This document shows positions 16,913 through 25,263 of a stretch of DNA of 64,000 bases, one piece after another. The DNA is taken from positions 124,001-188,000 of the forward strand of contig VXML01000107.1 of assembly GCA_009841115.1 (NCBI GenBank), read 5' to 3'. The DNA is from Gemmatimonadota bacterium. Its GTDB lineage: Bacteria > Latescibacterota > UBA2968 > UBA8231. The notes beneath the pieces were generated by a model that saw nothing but the letters and a program-made list of their open reading frames with translations, had not been told where the DNA came from and did no database searches. A program made the translations under genes and the position numbers. The number at the start of each line of letters is the position of its first letter. Within the stretch, counting starts at the first letter, position 1.

Positions 16913-17728
16913 ATGAGAAGCGATTACGATAAACCCGCAGCACTTGAACATCTATTTAAGCGGAAATACGACTCCGACAATCCGCAATCGGAAATACCGT
17001 TTACACGCGATGAAGTAAGAGACGCAATTATCGCGACAGGAGGGAACGTTCCATCGAATCTGAACAATTTTGTGAAAGACCTTACTCGGTCGGGAAACTC
17101 AGACGCGAGAAGTCCTTCTGCTAAGCAAGCAGGTTATTTTTTGCGCGAAGGAACTCATAGCGGATCAATGGGCATATTTTTTCGAGATAGTGGCCCTTCC
17201 GCAGGGGTAATCTCTGTAGCTTGTCCCCCAGATTTAGTAGCTAAACCCATTCGCATTGATATCTCTCCTGATATACTCGACCTTCTGCGTCCCGATGAAG
17301 GCGGCCTGTTAGCCGCTATAGAGTATGGAGGAGTTCTCGACGACTTTTTTGGCGTTCCCAAAGGAACAATAACGCGCGTTCAAGCTCCTGTAAAAGTTCA
17401 GCCTCACGAACTGGATTGCTTTTTCATAATGAAAGAGGGAAATAGCCGAATACCGATTCCCTGTGAGGCAAAATCCAAAGGGAACGATGTACTTACTCTA
17501 AATCAGATCGTGGGGATAGCTGCTGCAACTTTGCAACGACTTATGGAAGAGGATATGGATTTTACAATTCCATTAGGAGTGAAACTCGAAGACAATGGGG
17601 ATATATTCATCGCAGAATTTCCCAAGTGCGACTCAAACGATATGTTACAGCTAAACTCAAAACTCGTAGCCTCTTCGGTTGTGAAAAAAGCTCGATATAC
17701 ATTGGTTCCCAAGCCTCCGAAGTGGTAA
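16913..17728 (+). CDS. Probable restriction endonuclease, PD-(D/E)XK type
   Basis: A 271-residue protein with a nuclease signature: H-E-L-D168-C-F-F, then I-P-I-P-C-E185-A-K187-S-K-G-N-D, the D...E-x-K metal site of PD-(D/E)XK nucleases with the usual 15-20 residue spacing. It lies back-to-back (stop codons one base apart) with a DNA methyltransferase on the other strand, the classic neighbour of a type II enzyme. The coding region is visibly more AT-rich than the genes on either side, with A-ending codons, indicating horizontal transfer. Recognition sequence unknown. An alternative is a methyl-directed or solitary defence nuclease. Confidence 0.75.
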   Translation: MRSDYDKPAALEHLFKRKYDSDNPQSEIPFTRDEVRDAIIATGGNVPSNLNNFVKDLTRSGNSDARSPSAKQAGYFLREGTHSGSMGIFFRDSGPSAGVISVACPPDLVAKPIRIDISPDILDLLRPDEGGLLAAIEYGGVLDDFFGVPKGTITRVQAPVKVQPHELDCFFIMKEGNSRIPIPCEAKSKGNDVLTLNQIVGIAAATLQRLMEEDMDFTIPLGVKLEDNGDIFIAEFPKCDSNDMLQLNSKLVASSVVKKARYTLVPKPPKW

Positions 17729-19045
17729 CTAACTGTTCCATCGCAAAAGAACAACCTCTTCGCGTAAATGTTCTTGCGTCGCTGTAGAGAACCGCGTACG
17801 AAATAAATCAATATCCATTACTTCATAGCCAAGCTCTGCCGCTATACTTGCTAAAAACTCTCCCGTACGAATTAAAATCCTGAAGAAAGAAGCCTGATCT
17901 CCGACGACATAAGCAAGCTGAGCACCCGGTGCTAAAACTCGTTTTAATTCTTCTAAGTGGCGCGCCATGCCTCCAAAATACAATCTCACTACTCGAGCAT
18001 AGAGTTTCTCAAACCCCGACGTTTTTCCCAGCTCTATCCGACGAGCCTCTATCCGATCCGCTAACTCCTGTATGCGTTCATTATCCTCAACCCAACTCTC
18101 GTCTGTATCTGCTTTATACACCGCTCTAGTATTGGATCGAAGCAATCTCTGCTTTTGTCGACGCAGATCGGCGCGATTGTTTATATAACCAAGTAAAACA
18201 GATTCAAGACGAGTCGTTCTCGTATAATCTTTTTCATTGGGATATGGAGGCGAGGTTATAACGGCATCAAACATCAACGGCTCTAAGCAGGGATCTACGC
18301 TGCGGGAGTCCGTAAGTTTTACTAGCGATGGTACACTTTTGTAGCGCTTGACCTGAGTCTGGCATAAATCATTAGCCATGTCTTTTATGCCCTTTAACCA
18401 AGGTGCAATAACCGGAGCATCTTCTTTCGGCTTTCCAACTCCAACTTCTGGACCAAAACGCAAATTACTGATGCTGTAAACTAGTTGTTTAGCAAGTGCT
18501 AGCCTTTCATGTGCAATTAGATGTTCATCTGAATTTTTATTTAAGGTATTTATGAGTGTAAGAGCTTTATGGAGTGGTTTCGGGCTTATGGAGTTTTTGA
18601 TGAGCAGCGATTCTAATTGGGGGTCTAAGGGTTTCAGATTCGTTTCTTTGCCGTTAACAAAAGGCTTGAAAATAGGATCGTCTTCGATGCCTTCTTTTTC
18701 TAATTCGGCTTCTACTTCTTTAGCAATACCCTTAGCATGTTTAACAAGCTTCTCGGGATCTATATCCCACGCTACCTTAGTTTGAGCGAAGAACTGCACC
18801 ACAGGATTGGCCTCTAAGCCCGCACTGGGAATACCATTCTTCTTGCACTCCACTAGGGTTGTTCCCGTACCGCAAAACGGGTCCAAGACCCAGTGGTGTT
18901 TTGTCAAGCCAAACCTTTCTATGTAGTTACGAACCAAGTGAGGCGGATAGGAAAGAACAAACCGATACCATTCGTGGACAGGCAAATCTTCCTCGTAAAT
19001 TCGATTTAATTCTTCCCCGGCTTTAGTTTGCACTGCATATACCAT
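17729..19045 (-). CDS. Site-specific DNA methyltransferase
   Basis: A 438-residue amino-methyltransferase. Motif I (AdoMet) is D-P-F-C-G-T-G-T-T (55-63) and the catalytic motif IV is T-S-P-P-Y (264-268). The order motif I, about 200 residues, motif IV leaves room for a target-recognition region between them. T-S-P-P-Y is common in N4-cytosine and some N6-adenine enzymes, so the modified base is not decided. The ATG at 19045 is preferred over an upstream one at 19087 because GGTAGAGAG precedes it and it clears the preceding gene by 13 bases. It probably protects DNA from the nuclease at 16913. Confidence 0.9.
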   Translation of the reverse strand: MVYAVQTKAGEELNRIYEEDLPVHEWYRFVLSYPPHLVRNYIERFGLTKHHWVLDPFCGTGTTLVECKKNGIPSAGLEANPVVQFFAQTKVAWDIDPEKLVKHAKGIAKEVEAELEKEGIEDDPIFKPFVNGKETNLKPLDPQLESLLIKNSISPKPLHKALTLINTLNKNSDEHLIAHERLALAKQLVYSISNLRFGPEVGVGKPKEDAPVIAPWLKGIKDMANDLCQTQVKRYKSVPSLVKLTDSRSVDPCLEPLMFDAVITSPPYPNEKDYTRTTRLESVLLGYINNRADLRRQKQRLLRSNTRAVYKADTDESWVEDNERIQELADRIEARRIELGKTSGFEKLYARVVRLYFGGMARHLEELKRVLAPGAQLAYVVGDQASFFRILIRTGEFLASIAAELGYEVMDIDLFRTRFSTATQEHLREEVVLLRWNS

Positions 19046-19058
19046 CTCTCTACCTTTC

Positions 19059-19328
19059 TCAATCTTGGACTTCAGCCTCGTCTTCAACAGAAGAGCCGAT
19101 TGTTTCGCCGAGACTGTAAACGGGAGCCAATTCGCCGATCATATCGCTCATCTTCTGTCTTTCAGACGAGTTTGCCAACAATTGATTAAAATCCGCTAAG
19201 CTCATTATGATTGCTTGAGATACATTGCGTCGCTTGACAATATATCTAGTCCGATTCTGAACAACCGAGTCTATTACTTGGCCAAAGTTATTTTGAGCTT
19301 TGGTCGAAGCTATGACTTTTGTTTCCAT
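19059..19328 (-). CDS. Phd/YefM-family antitoxin-like DNA-binding protein
   Basis: An 89-residue protein: METKVIASTKAQNNFGQVID, then Y-I-V-K-R-R-N-V-S-Q-A-I-I-M-S-L-A-D-F, the Phd/YefM N-terminal DNA-binding fold. No toxin gene is next to it. Instead the DNA methyltransferase follows after 13 bases in the same direction. In Phd proteins the N-terminal half binds palindromic operators to repress its own promoter, and a perfect palindrome lies in this gene's promoter. A plausible role is transcriptional control of the restriction-modification genes, in place of a usual C protein. An orphan antitoxin is the alternative. Confidence 0.8.
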   Translation of the reverse strand: METKVIASTKAQNNFGQVIDSVVQNRTRYIVKRRNVSQAIIMSLADFNQLLANSSERQKMSDMIGELAPVYSLGETIGSSVEDEAEVQD

Positions 19329-19352
19329 AGAGTAAACACCTCCTGATTTAGT

Positions 19353-19368
19353 TATATTAGCTAATATA
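19353..19368. promoter_or_regulatory. Perfect 16-base palindrome, probable operator of the Phd-like protein
   Basis: TATATTAGCTAATATA is a perfect inverted repeat. It lies three bases after the -10 of the promoter below, so it covers the expected transcription start, and ends 24 bases before the Phd-like start codon. Position and symmetry suggest autorepression. Confidence 0.6.
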
Positions 19369-19371
19369 GCT

Positions 19372-19400
19372 TATATACCTATTCAATATATCTCTGTCAA
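19372..19400 (-). promoter_or_regulatory. Strong sigma-70 promoter of the phd-like/methyltransferase operon
   Basis: On the minus strand a perfect TTGACA (19400-19395), a 17-base spacer and TATATA (19377-19372). An AGGAGG ribosome site follows at 19344-19339, ten bases before the ATG. The surrounding sequence is very AT-rich compared with the host. Confidence 0.75.
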
Positions 19401-19496
19401 GGCTCTAATGGTAGAATCGGAAAGCTAGACTCTCAGCCGCCTAGATGAGTTGCAAAACGCCGCGTCGCACTCGGTAGCTAAAAACTAAGGACCGCC

Positions 19497-20315
19497 ATGA
19501 ACTCGCTATTTCGCCGCCAAACTCCCTCCGCAGCCGACTTGGACTCCTTCCACCAAGACGGCTATATCTTCTACCCAGACGTACTCAAAGACGAGGCACG
19601 GCGCAGCCTAACCAACGAAATCCTCGGCCTCGACTCGGTGCGCCACTACCTCGACGCCTTAGACGAAAAATCCACCGCGCCCCAGTCCTATTTCGTCCGC
19701 CCTTGGAACGACCGCGGCCCGTGCGGCGACCACCTCATCGACGATCCTTTTGTCACCGCGCTGCTGCAAGCCACCATCGGCCCCAACTACCACTTCTGCC
19801 ACTCCGCCCTCAACCTCGCCCCACGCGGCATAGGCCCCATTCCCTTTCACCAAGACCACCACCACTGGAAGCACGAAAACCCCGTCAACCTCGCCGAGCG
19901 CGACAAGTACTACGTCCAAATTCTCTACTATCCCAATGGCTTCACACTCGGCGACCGCAATCTCAAGGTCATTCCCGGCAGCCACCTCGTCGCCCCGACC
20001 GCAGAGGCCACGCCGGAGCGCATGCTGGCCGGAGCGTACGACGCAGAAGCCGGGCGCGAGCTAAAAGAGATGCGGCTCGCAGTGCCTCCGGGTAGCATGG
20101 TCTATATCAACGCCCGGATCTTCCACGCCGTCGAAGCCAAACCCGAGGACTCTCCCCAACCCTATCGCATCTTCAACATCGACATCTTCAAAGAAGCCGG
20201 GCCGCCGCATCGCTATACGCAGGATATCCCGCCCAAGTGGATTGCACGCGCCAGTCCCACGCGCAAAAAACTCTTCCTCCGCGAGCCTTATACGGAGGGA
20301 TGCTGGGAGGCCTGA
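19497..20315 (+). CDS. PhyH-type Fe(II)/2-oxoglutarate dioxygenase
   Basis: A 272-residue protein. LDSFHQDGYIFYPDVLKDEA is the family N-terminus. H118-Q-D120 and H210 (ARIFHAVE) are the iron ligands, R224 the 2-oxoglutarate anchor, and N-L-K-V-I-P-G-S-H (155-163) the conserved turn. All essential residues are present, so it should be active on an unknown small molecule. It restarts host-like GC-rich coding after the restriction-modification island. A conserved unknown protein begins 110 bases downstream. Confidence 0.9.
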   Translation: MNSLFRRQTPSAADLDSFHQDGYIFYPDVLKDEARRSLTNEILGLDSVRHYLDALDEKSTAPQSYFVRPWNDRGPCGDHLIDDPFVTALLQATIGPNYHFCHSALNLAPRGIGPIPFHQDHHHWKHENPVNLAERDKYYVQILYYPNGFTLGDRNLKVIPGSHLVAPTAEATPERMLAGAYDAEAGRELKEMRLAVPPGSMVYINARIFHAVEAKPEDSPQPYRIFNIDIFKEAGPPHRYTQDIPPKWIARASPTRKKLFLREPYTEGCWEA

Positions 20316-20424
20316 GCGCTTTTCGGTTCGGCATGGCAGCACTCGACTCAAGACACTACAAGACTACCGTCCACTGCCTGCGGCATACAGCAGCAAGTGC
20401 CGTTTTCACTATAGGAGTTTGGCC

Positions 20425-21600
20425 ATGAGAGTAGCCGCCATCGCCACCATCTACTATTCCAAGTCCCATGCCGACGTCATTGCCACCAAGTTTATGAAGG
20501 GCATGTCCACGGACGAGGGCCTTATGCCCCCAGAAGTGGACCTAGTATCCTTGTACATCGACCACGTGCTGGAAAACGATATCGGCGTGGACTTGGCCCA
20601 AGAGTACGGGGTGCCCATCTATCCCAGCATCCGCCGCGCCTTACACGCCGGGACCGATCGGCTCAATGTAGATGCGGTGCTGCTCATCGGTGAGCACGGC
20701 GACTATCCCTGGAACGAGCGGGGCCGCCACATGTACCCGCGCCGCTATTTCTTCGAGCAAATCGCCGGCGTCTTTGCCGAGAGCGGTCGCTCGGTGCCCG
20801 TATTTTCAGATAAGCATTTAGCGTATGATTTTAGGGACGCTCAATGGATGTGGGACCGGACTGAAGAACTGTCCATCCCGCTGATGGCCGGGTCGTCTTT
20901 GCCCTTGGCTTGGCGCTCGCCTTGGCTGGAACACCCCAAGGAGACGCCCATTGAAGAAGCGCTATCCATCGGCTACGGCGGCATCGAAGCATACGGATAC
21001 CACGCCTTGGAGACGTTGCAGTGTATGGTCGAGCGACGCAGCGGCGGCGAACGGGGGGTGGTGTGGGTGCAGTGCCTTGAAGGGGACGACGTGTGGCGCG
21101 CCCGCGATGAAGGGCTGTGGTCTGGGGAGCTGGCCGAGGCCGCTTGCGCTGCCATTGCGAAAAAGCCGGATGGGCCTATGGAGGAACATGCCAAAGAGCC
21201 GGCCGTTTTCCTCATGGAACACGGCGACGGCTTGCGCACGGCGACGTTGATGCTCAGCGGCTATGTCAGCGACTTCGCCTATGCCGCGCGGACAGGAGGG
21301 CAGGTACAGGCCACGGAGTTCTACTTGCAGAACGAGGGGCCGTTTGCCCATTTCGGCTATCTGTGCCGCAACATCCAGCAGTTTTTCAAAACGGGTCAGG
21401 CCCCGTACCCGCCCGAGCGCACTTTGCTGACGACTGGCGTTATCGACGCGGCGATGATTTCGCGCCACGAAGGGTACCGCCGCGTCGAGACGCCTTACCT
21501 AGATATCGCGTACCAGTCCTACGACCAAATGCCGCAGCGGCCACAGGGGCAGCGGCCCAGCGGCGCCTGTATCGATCCGCAGTCGCCCGACATTCTGTAG
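20425..21600 (+). CDS. Conserved uncharacterised protein
   Basis: A 391-residue soluble protein, MRVAAIATIYYSKSHADVIA at the start. It is rich in conserved-looking blocks: LLIGEHGDYPWNERG, H-M-Y-P-R-R-Y-F-F-E, V-F-S-D-K-H-L-A-Y-D-F, G-S-S-L-P-L-A-W-R, and A-Y-G-Y-H-A-L-E-T-L-Q. I recall similar proteins in Planctomycetes and related bacteria beside sugar-oxidoreductase genes, but no activity is known to me. The beginning resembles the nucleotide-binding half of an oxidoreductase without a clear G-x-G-x-x-G. The frame extends upstream, but the ATG at 20425 has an AGGAG-type site and the family start. Confidence 0.75.
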   Translation: MRVAAIATIYYSKSHADVIATKFMKGMSTDEGLMPPEVDLVSLYIDHVLENDIGVDLAQEYGVPIYPSIRRALHAGTDRLNVDAVLLIGEHGDYPWNERGRHMYPRRYFFEQIAGVFAESGRSVPVFSDKHLAYDFRDAQWMWDRTEELSIPLMAGSSLPLAWRSPWLEHPKETPIEEALSIGYGGIEAYGYHALETLQCMVERRSGGERGVVWVQCLEGDDVWRARDEGLWSGELAEAACAAIAKKPDGPMEEHAKEPAVFLMEHGDGLRTATLMLSGYVSDFAYAARTGGQVQATEFYLQNEGPFAHFGYLCRNIQQFFKTGQAPYPPERTLLTTGVIDAAMISRHEGYRRVETPYLDIAYQSYDQMPQRPQGQRPSGACIDPQSPDIL

Positions 21601-21603
21601 GAC

Positions 21604-22035
21604 TTAGTGTGCGCCGCGCCGGAAGAAGGCGTCGAGAGAATAGCGACCTCCGCCCGTTAGAAACAACGTGGCAAAGGGGAAAAAGTATAATACAGCAAGT
21701 TCCTTTTTTGCCCACGGATCGTCCCCGTGTATGATAAGCGCGGCCACTGCCATGGTGACCATGAGCGGCACGGCAGCCCAGCGGGTGGCGAATCCCAAGA
21801 TCACCGCTAAGGCGCAAAACGCTTCGGCACCGGTAGCCAAGGCCATGCTTAGCGACGATCCAATGCCCAAGGGGTCGGGAAACGAGGAGGAACGCTCCAC
21901 AAAACTGGTCAATTTACCCCAGCCGTGGCCGAGCAACATCATGCTGCCGACGGATACCCTCAACAACAGTAGCCCCAGTGAATAACCAATGCCGGCCGAA
22001 GGGGCCGGGCCGAACAACAGCCTTCTTAGAATCAT
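21604..22035 (-). CDS. DoxX-family membrane protein
   Basis: A 143-residue protein with four transmembrane helices. The DoxX pattern is visible: G-L-L-L-L-R-V-S-V-G-S-M-M-L-L-G-H-G-W-G-K, then S-M-A-L-A-T-G-A-E-A-F-C-A-L-A-V-I-L-G. Members are linked to quinone or thiosulfate oxidation and to redox stress. It lies 24 bases after a cupin gene on the same strand, so the two are probably one operon. Specific function unknown. Confidence 0.88.
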   Translation of the reverse strand: MILRRLLFGPAPSAGIGYSLGLLLLRVSVGSMMLLGHGWGKLTSFVERSSSFPDPLGIGSSLSMALATGAEAFCALAVILGFATRWAAVPLMVTMAVAALIIHGDDPWAKKELAVLYFFPFATLFLTGGGRYSLDAFFRRGAH

Positions 22036-22059
22036 ATTCTCTCCTTGAGTCAGTCGGCT

Positions 22060-22374
22060 TCAGTCTTTCAATTCGACGATAATATTCCGCCACGGCTCTT
22101 CGCCGACGTTAAACGCCTCGTGTACCGCCTCCCCTTCGATCTCGCTGAACCGCACATCTCCATCCCTCATATCACTAGCTTCCCTGCGGTTCCCCTCTGC
22201 ATCAGCCGCCTGCAACTGGCCGTCGCCAATAACTACGTATAGATAGTCGTGCTCGTGTCGATGCAGGCCCGTACTCTCGCCCGGTGCCAACCGCAAATCC
22301 CAAACCCGCACCCGCTCATTTTCAAAGAGCAACTGCGTCCCTACTTCTGACGAAATGGTTTTGTTTGCTTCCAT
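22060..22374 (-). CDS. Small cupin-domain protein
   Basis: A 104-residue single cupin. Motif 1 is G-x-x-T-G-L-H-R-H-E-H-D-Y-L-Y-V-V-I-G-D-G; motif 2 is less complete (V-H-E-A-F-N-V-G). The His cluster can bind a metal. It is the first gene of a two-gene unit with DoxX and is divergent from a secreted protein at 22453. Possible roles include sugar isomerase, dioxygenase or sensor; the sequence does not decide. Confidence 0.85.
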   Translation of the reverse strand: MEANKTISSEVGTQLLFENERVRVWDLRLAPGESTGLHRHEHDYLYVVIGDGQLQAADAEGNRREASDMRDGDVRFSEIEGEAVHEAFNVGEEPWRNIIVELKD

Positions 22375-22452
22375 TATCCTCCTCCTTTTGCGCCCAAGAT
22401 ATATTTAGGGCCACCTGCTCACAACCCCACGCCTTGGAATAGACTGTCCACA

Positions 22453-23016
22453 ATGAGAATAGTTATTTCAGCAATTGTTGCACTCCTCTTTTTTTTAGGT
22501 GCCGCCAGCCGCAACATCACACCCGACGCCGTGACCCGGGCTACGATCTGGAATACCCACGAGGGCGACCCCGATGTCTTGGGGGACGGCAAGGTTCCCC
22601 AAGATGCCGATGCCCAACCCTTCATCTGGAAGACCAAGGGAATCTTGGTATTTGCTTGGGAGGAACCGCTGCAACTGGAGAAATTGCGGATCTACGTCGG
22701 TGCCATCGGCAACAACTACCAAGTCCGCGCCTATCTAGGCGGGCACTTAGACGAGACCGGCACCCTGCGCGAACCCGAAGGAGTGCAAACCGCCCTGACC
22801 GAAGAGAATGCGCGGGCAGTGGACCAGTGGATCGAGATTTATTTCCCCCCCGGCACTATGGCCGACAACCTCGAACTGTGGACGCTAGGCCCTACCGTCT
22901 TCTACGAAGTGGAGATCTACGTGCGTAGCCCGGACGCTACCGCAATCGAGAAGTTGAGCTGGGGAAAAATCAAGACCGGCCAAGGATCACTTTCAGTTCT
23001 ACGCGAAATACCGTAA
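22453..23016 (+). CDS. Secreted protein, possibly carbohydrate-binding-like, function unknown
   Basis: A 187-residue protein with a signal peptide (IVISAIVALLFFLGAAS). The mature part has a beta-sandwich flavour: FAWEEPLQLEKLRIYVGAIG, then W-I-E-I-Y-F-P-P-G-T-M-A-D-N-L-E-L-W. This recalls discoidin (F5/8 type C) modules, in which strands carry similar 'lekvriyvG' patterns. The match is weak, so this is only a suggestion. It precedes a large DUF362 protein by 72 bases and could act with it at the cell surface. Confidence 0.6.
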   Translation: MRIVISAIVALLFFLGAASRNITPDAVTRATIWNTHEGDPDVLGDGKVPQDADAQPFIWKTKGILVFAWEEPLQLEKLRIYVGAIGNNYQVRAYLGGHLDETGTLREPEGVQTALTEENARAVDQWIEIYFPPGTMADNLELWTLGPTVFYEVEIYVRSPDATAIEKLSWGKIKTGQGSLSVLREIP

Positions 23017-23087
23017 CTATATCTGGTGACCACGCGGACATCCGCCGCTTGCGCACAGTACCGACCTCAAATACGGGAGAGTCGATC

Positions 23088-25232
23088 ATGCCCCAAATGA
23101 CAAAACGCAAACTTGCAAATTTAGCCCTGCTTCTGCTGATCGGCGCTCTGATCAGCTGGGACATCTACGCCCACCAAGCGCAGACCTTTTTCGTCGGGAC
23201 GGCAAGATCGGTGCAGCAAGCCCAAGAGCCCCTGCAGGTAGAAGGCTTGCCCCTCCTGCGCCCTGGCACTCTCACCTTGGGCGAGGGCCATCCGACCGTA
23301 GCGGTAGCCGCCTCAAGCGACTCGGAACTGGCCGAGCCGGCAGCCCTAAACACCTCCTTGAGCTTCGCGCAAGTGGACGCCATCGTCCGCCGCGCCCTAG
23401 ACCTAGACCAATCGGAGCGCTCCATCCGCGCCGTCGTCGAGCCAAGCGACTGGGTCGTCCTCAAAGTCAACATTGTGACCAACAGAGGAAATCCCTCCTC
23501 GGCATACTACCACAATGGCATTGAACACCCGGGCCAAATCACGGATTTGCGGGTGGTAAAGAGCGTGATTAACTACCTCATAGAGCAGGTGGGGCCGCGG
23601 CGCATCACCATTGCCGAGGGCGGAGCCGAATCTCCCCGCAAAGGCGAGCCTGGCTTTCCCTCCAATGCAGAAGAAGACGGCTGGTCCGCAACCTATCCCG
23701 AATTCGGCGATCTCTCGTACATCAAAATTCTAGAGGAGTTCGCCGCCCTAGGGGTCTCCACCGTGGTGGACACCTCTGACCTCAACTACGCCCCCTTCCG
23801 CCGTGAGCCGGTTCCGGGCGGACCCATTCAGCGCTTGGGCGTGACCCGCCTGCGGTATCCAGGTGCCCAGTTCGGCTTCCACGTAGAGGGCACCGGCAGC
23901 TTCCGCAAGGAAGGCTACTTCATGCCCGAACCGATCCTAGACGCCGATAAAGTAATTTCCATCGCCGCCATGAAGACCACGATCTACGGCACCACCCTAG
24001 GCATCAAGAACTACGTCGGCACCCTAGCCTCGGGAGCGTACGGCGATGGCACCTCCAAGCGTCAACACTACCAAAACAACCCCGAGCACGGATACGTGGA
24101 CCTGTTCGCCTACAACCCGTCGGCCTATACCGTCATTGAGGGATTCTGGGGCACCGAAGGCGACGGGCCGCAGTGGGGGCAGAACGTCCAGCACAACGTG
24201 GTGGTAGCAGGCGGCGATCCCCTCGCTACCGAAGCCGTGGCCAACGTGGTCATGGGATTCAATCCGCTCGACTTAGAGCATCTCTACCTAGCAGCGACCA
24301 AGGGCTTTGGCACTTTCGACCTAAAACGAATCCAAGTAGAGGGACGCGCACCCGCTAGCGTGCAGCGCAACTTCGTCAAATCCCGTGGCGGCAGTCGGCA
24401 AGGCGCGTTCTATGGGCGCGGCATCCGGCGCTGGCTCGTCGCTGGGCCGTTTCCGAATAGCAGCGATATCGGTTCCGATCCTCTGCCCGACGAAGCCCAG
24501 CTATATCCCCGAGAGGGCGAACCGGCTGGCGATGTGGTGTGGACGCAGGTAGAGCACCTTGGTTACACCGCTGAAATTTTGCCACTGGGCGACCTCAATG
24601 GAAAGGATCAGAACATCGCCAACTACGCCTTCACCTTGGTGCAGGCACCGCGGGCGCAGGAAGGCTTCCTGTGGCTCGGCTACGGCGACTACGCCAAGGT
24701 CTGGCTGAATGGCGATGTGGTCTATGAGAACATCGCCCGGCGCAATTTTCAACTGGCTGACCAGAAGATTCCGATCCGTCTGGTACAGGGAGAAAACAGG
24801 CTGCTCTTCAAGATCGGCAATTCGGCCGGGAACACCATGCTGGCCGCACACGTGGTGGACCAAGACGGGGACCGCCTACCCGGTATCGAATATCTGTTGC
24901 CGGGCGAGATTCCCACGGCCGTAGAAGAGTCCGCGGCCAGCCAGCCTCTACCAGCAGCACCGGTGCTGCTGGATAATTATCCGAATCCATTCAATCCCAT
25001 CACCCGCATCCGCTTCGCCCTGCCCCAAGCAGGACTTGCTAAGCTGGATATCTACAATGCGGCGGGCCAGTGGATCTGTACCCTAGTGGAAGGAGACGTC
25101 GCCTCGGGCTATCACGAGGTGATGTGGGACGCGCGCAACGCCTCGGGCTTCAACGTGGCTAGCGGAACTTACTTCGCTGTTCTCAAGGCCGGAGACCTGC
25201 ACAAGACCCGACCCATGACCCTGGTCCGTTGA
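23088..25232 (+). CDS. Secreted DUF362 protein with FlgD-like C-terminal sorting domain
   Basis: A 714-residue protein. After an N-terminal hydrophobic anchor or signal (LANLALLLLIGALISWDIY) comes a DUF362-type region (about 60-430; V-V-L-K-V-N-I-V-T-N-R-G-N-P, ADKVISIAAMKT). A beta-sandwich module follows (about 440-610, FLWLGYGDYAKVWLNGDVVY), then a C-terminal LLDNYPNPFNPITRIRFALP segment, the FlgD-like tail used as a surface-sorting signal in FCB bacteria. DUF362 proteins are often redox or Fe-S proteins, but no Cys cluster is seen here. The ATG at 23088 has a GGGAGA site. It precedes a permease by 25 bases. Confidence 0.85.
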   Translation: MPQMTKRKLANLALLLLIGALISWDIYAHQAQTFFVGTARSVQQAQEPLQVEGLPLLRPGTLTLGEGHPTVAVAASSDSELAEPAALNTSLSFAQVDAIVRRALDLDQSERSIRAVVEPSDWVVLKVNIVTNRGNPSSAYYHNGIEHPGQITDLRVVKSVINYLIEQVGPRRITIAEGGAESPRKGEPGFPSNAEEDGWSATYPEFGDLSYIKILEEFAALGVSTVVDTSDLNYAPFRREPVPGGPIQRLGVTRLRYPGAQFGFHVEGTGSFRKEGYFMPEPILDADKVISIAAMKTTIYGTTLGIKNYVGTLASGAYGDGTSKRQHYQNNPEHGYVDLFAYNPSAYTVIEGFWGTEGDGPQWGQNVQHNVVVAGGDPLATEAVANVVMGFNPLDLEHLYLAATKGFGTFDLKRIQVEGRAPASVQRNFVKSRGGSRQGAFYGRGIRRWLVAGPFPNSSDIGSDPLPDEAQLYPREGEPAGDVVWTQVEHLGYTAEILPLGDLNGKDQNIANYAFTLVQAPRAQEGFLWLGYGDYAKVWLNGDVVYENIARRNFQLADQKIPIRLVQGENRLLFKIGNSAGNTMLAAHVVDQDGDRLPGIEYLLPGEIPTAVEESAASQPLPAAPVLLDNYPNPFNPITRIRFALPQAGLAKLDIYNAAGQWICTLVEGDVASGYHEVMWDARNASGFNVASGTYFAVLKAGDLHKTRPMTLVR

Positions 25233-25238
25233 GCGAGG

Positions 25239-25263
25239 CTTCACCGCGCCTTCAGGCGTGAAA
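25239..25263. repeat. Short intergenic hairpin repeat, copy 2 of 3
   Basis: CTTCACCGCGCCTTCAGGCG followed by TGAAA, one base different from the copy at 13405. It overlaps the start of the permease gene, so it may act as a 5' structure there. The exact end points may be off by a base. Confidence 0.6.

Noticed and set aside
19059..19328. Possible toxin-antitoxin pair
   Set aside because: The Phd-like gene has no small toxin on either side; the next gene is a large DNA methyltransferase.
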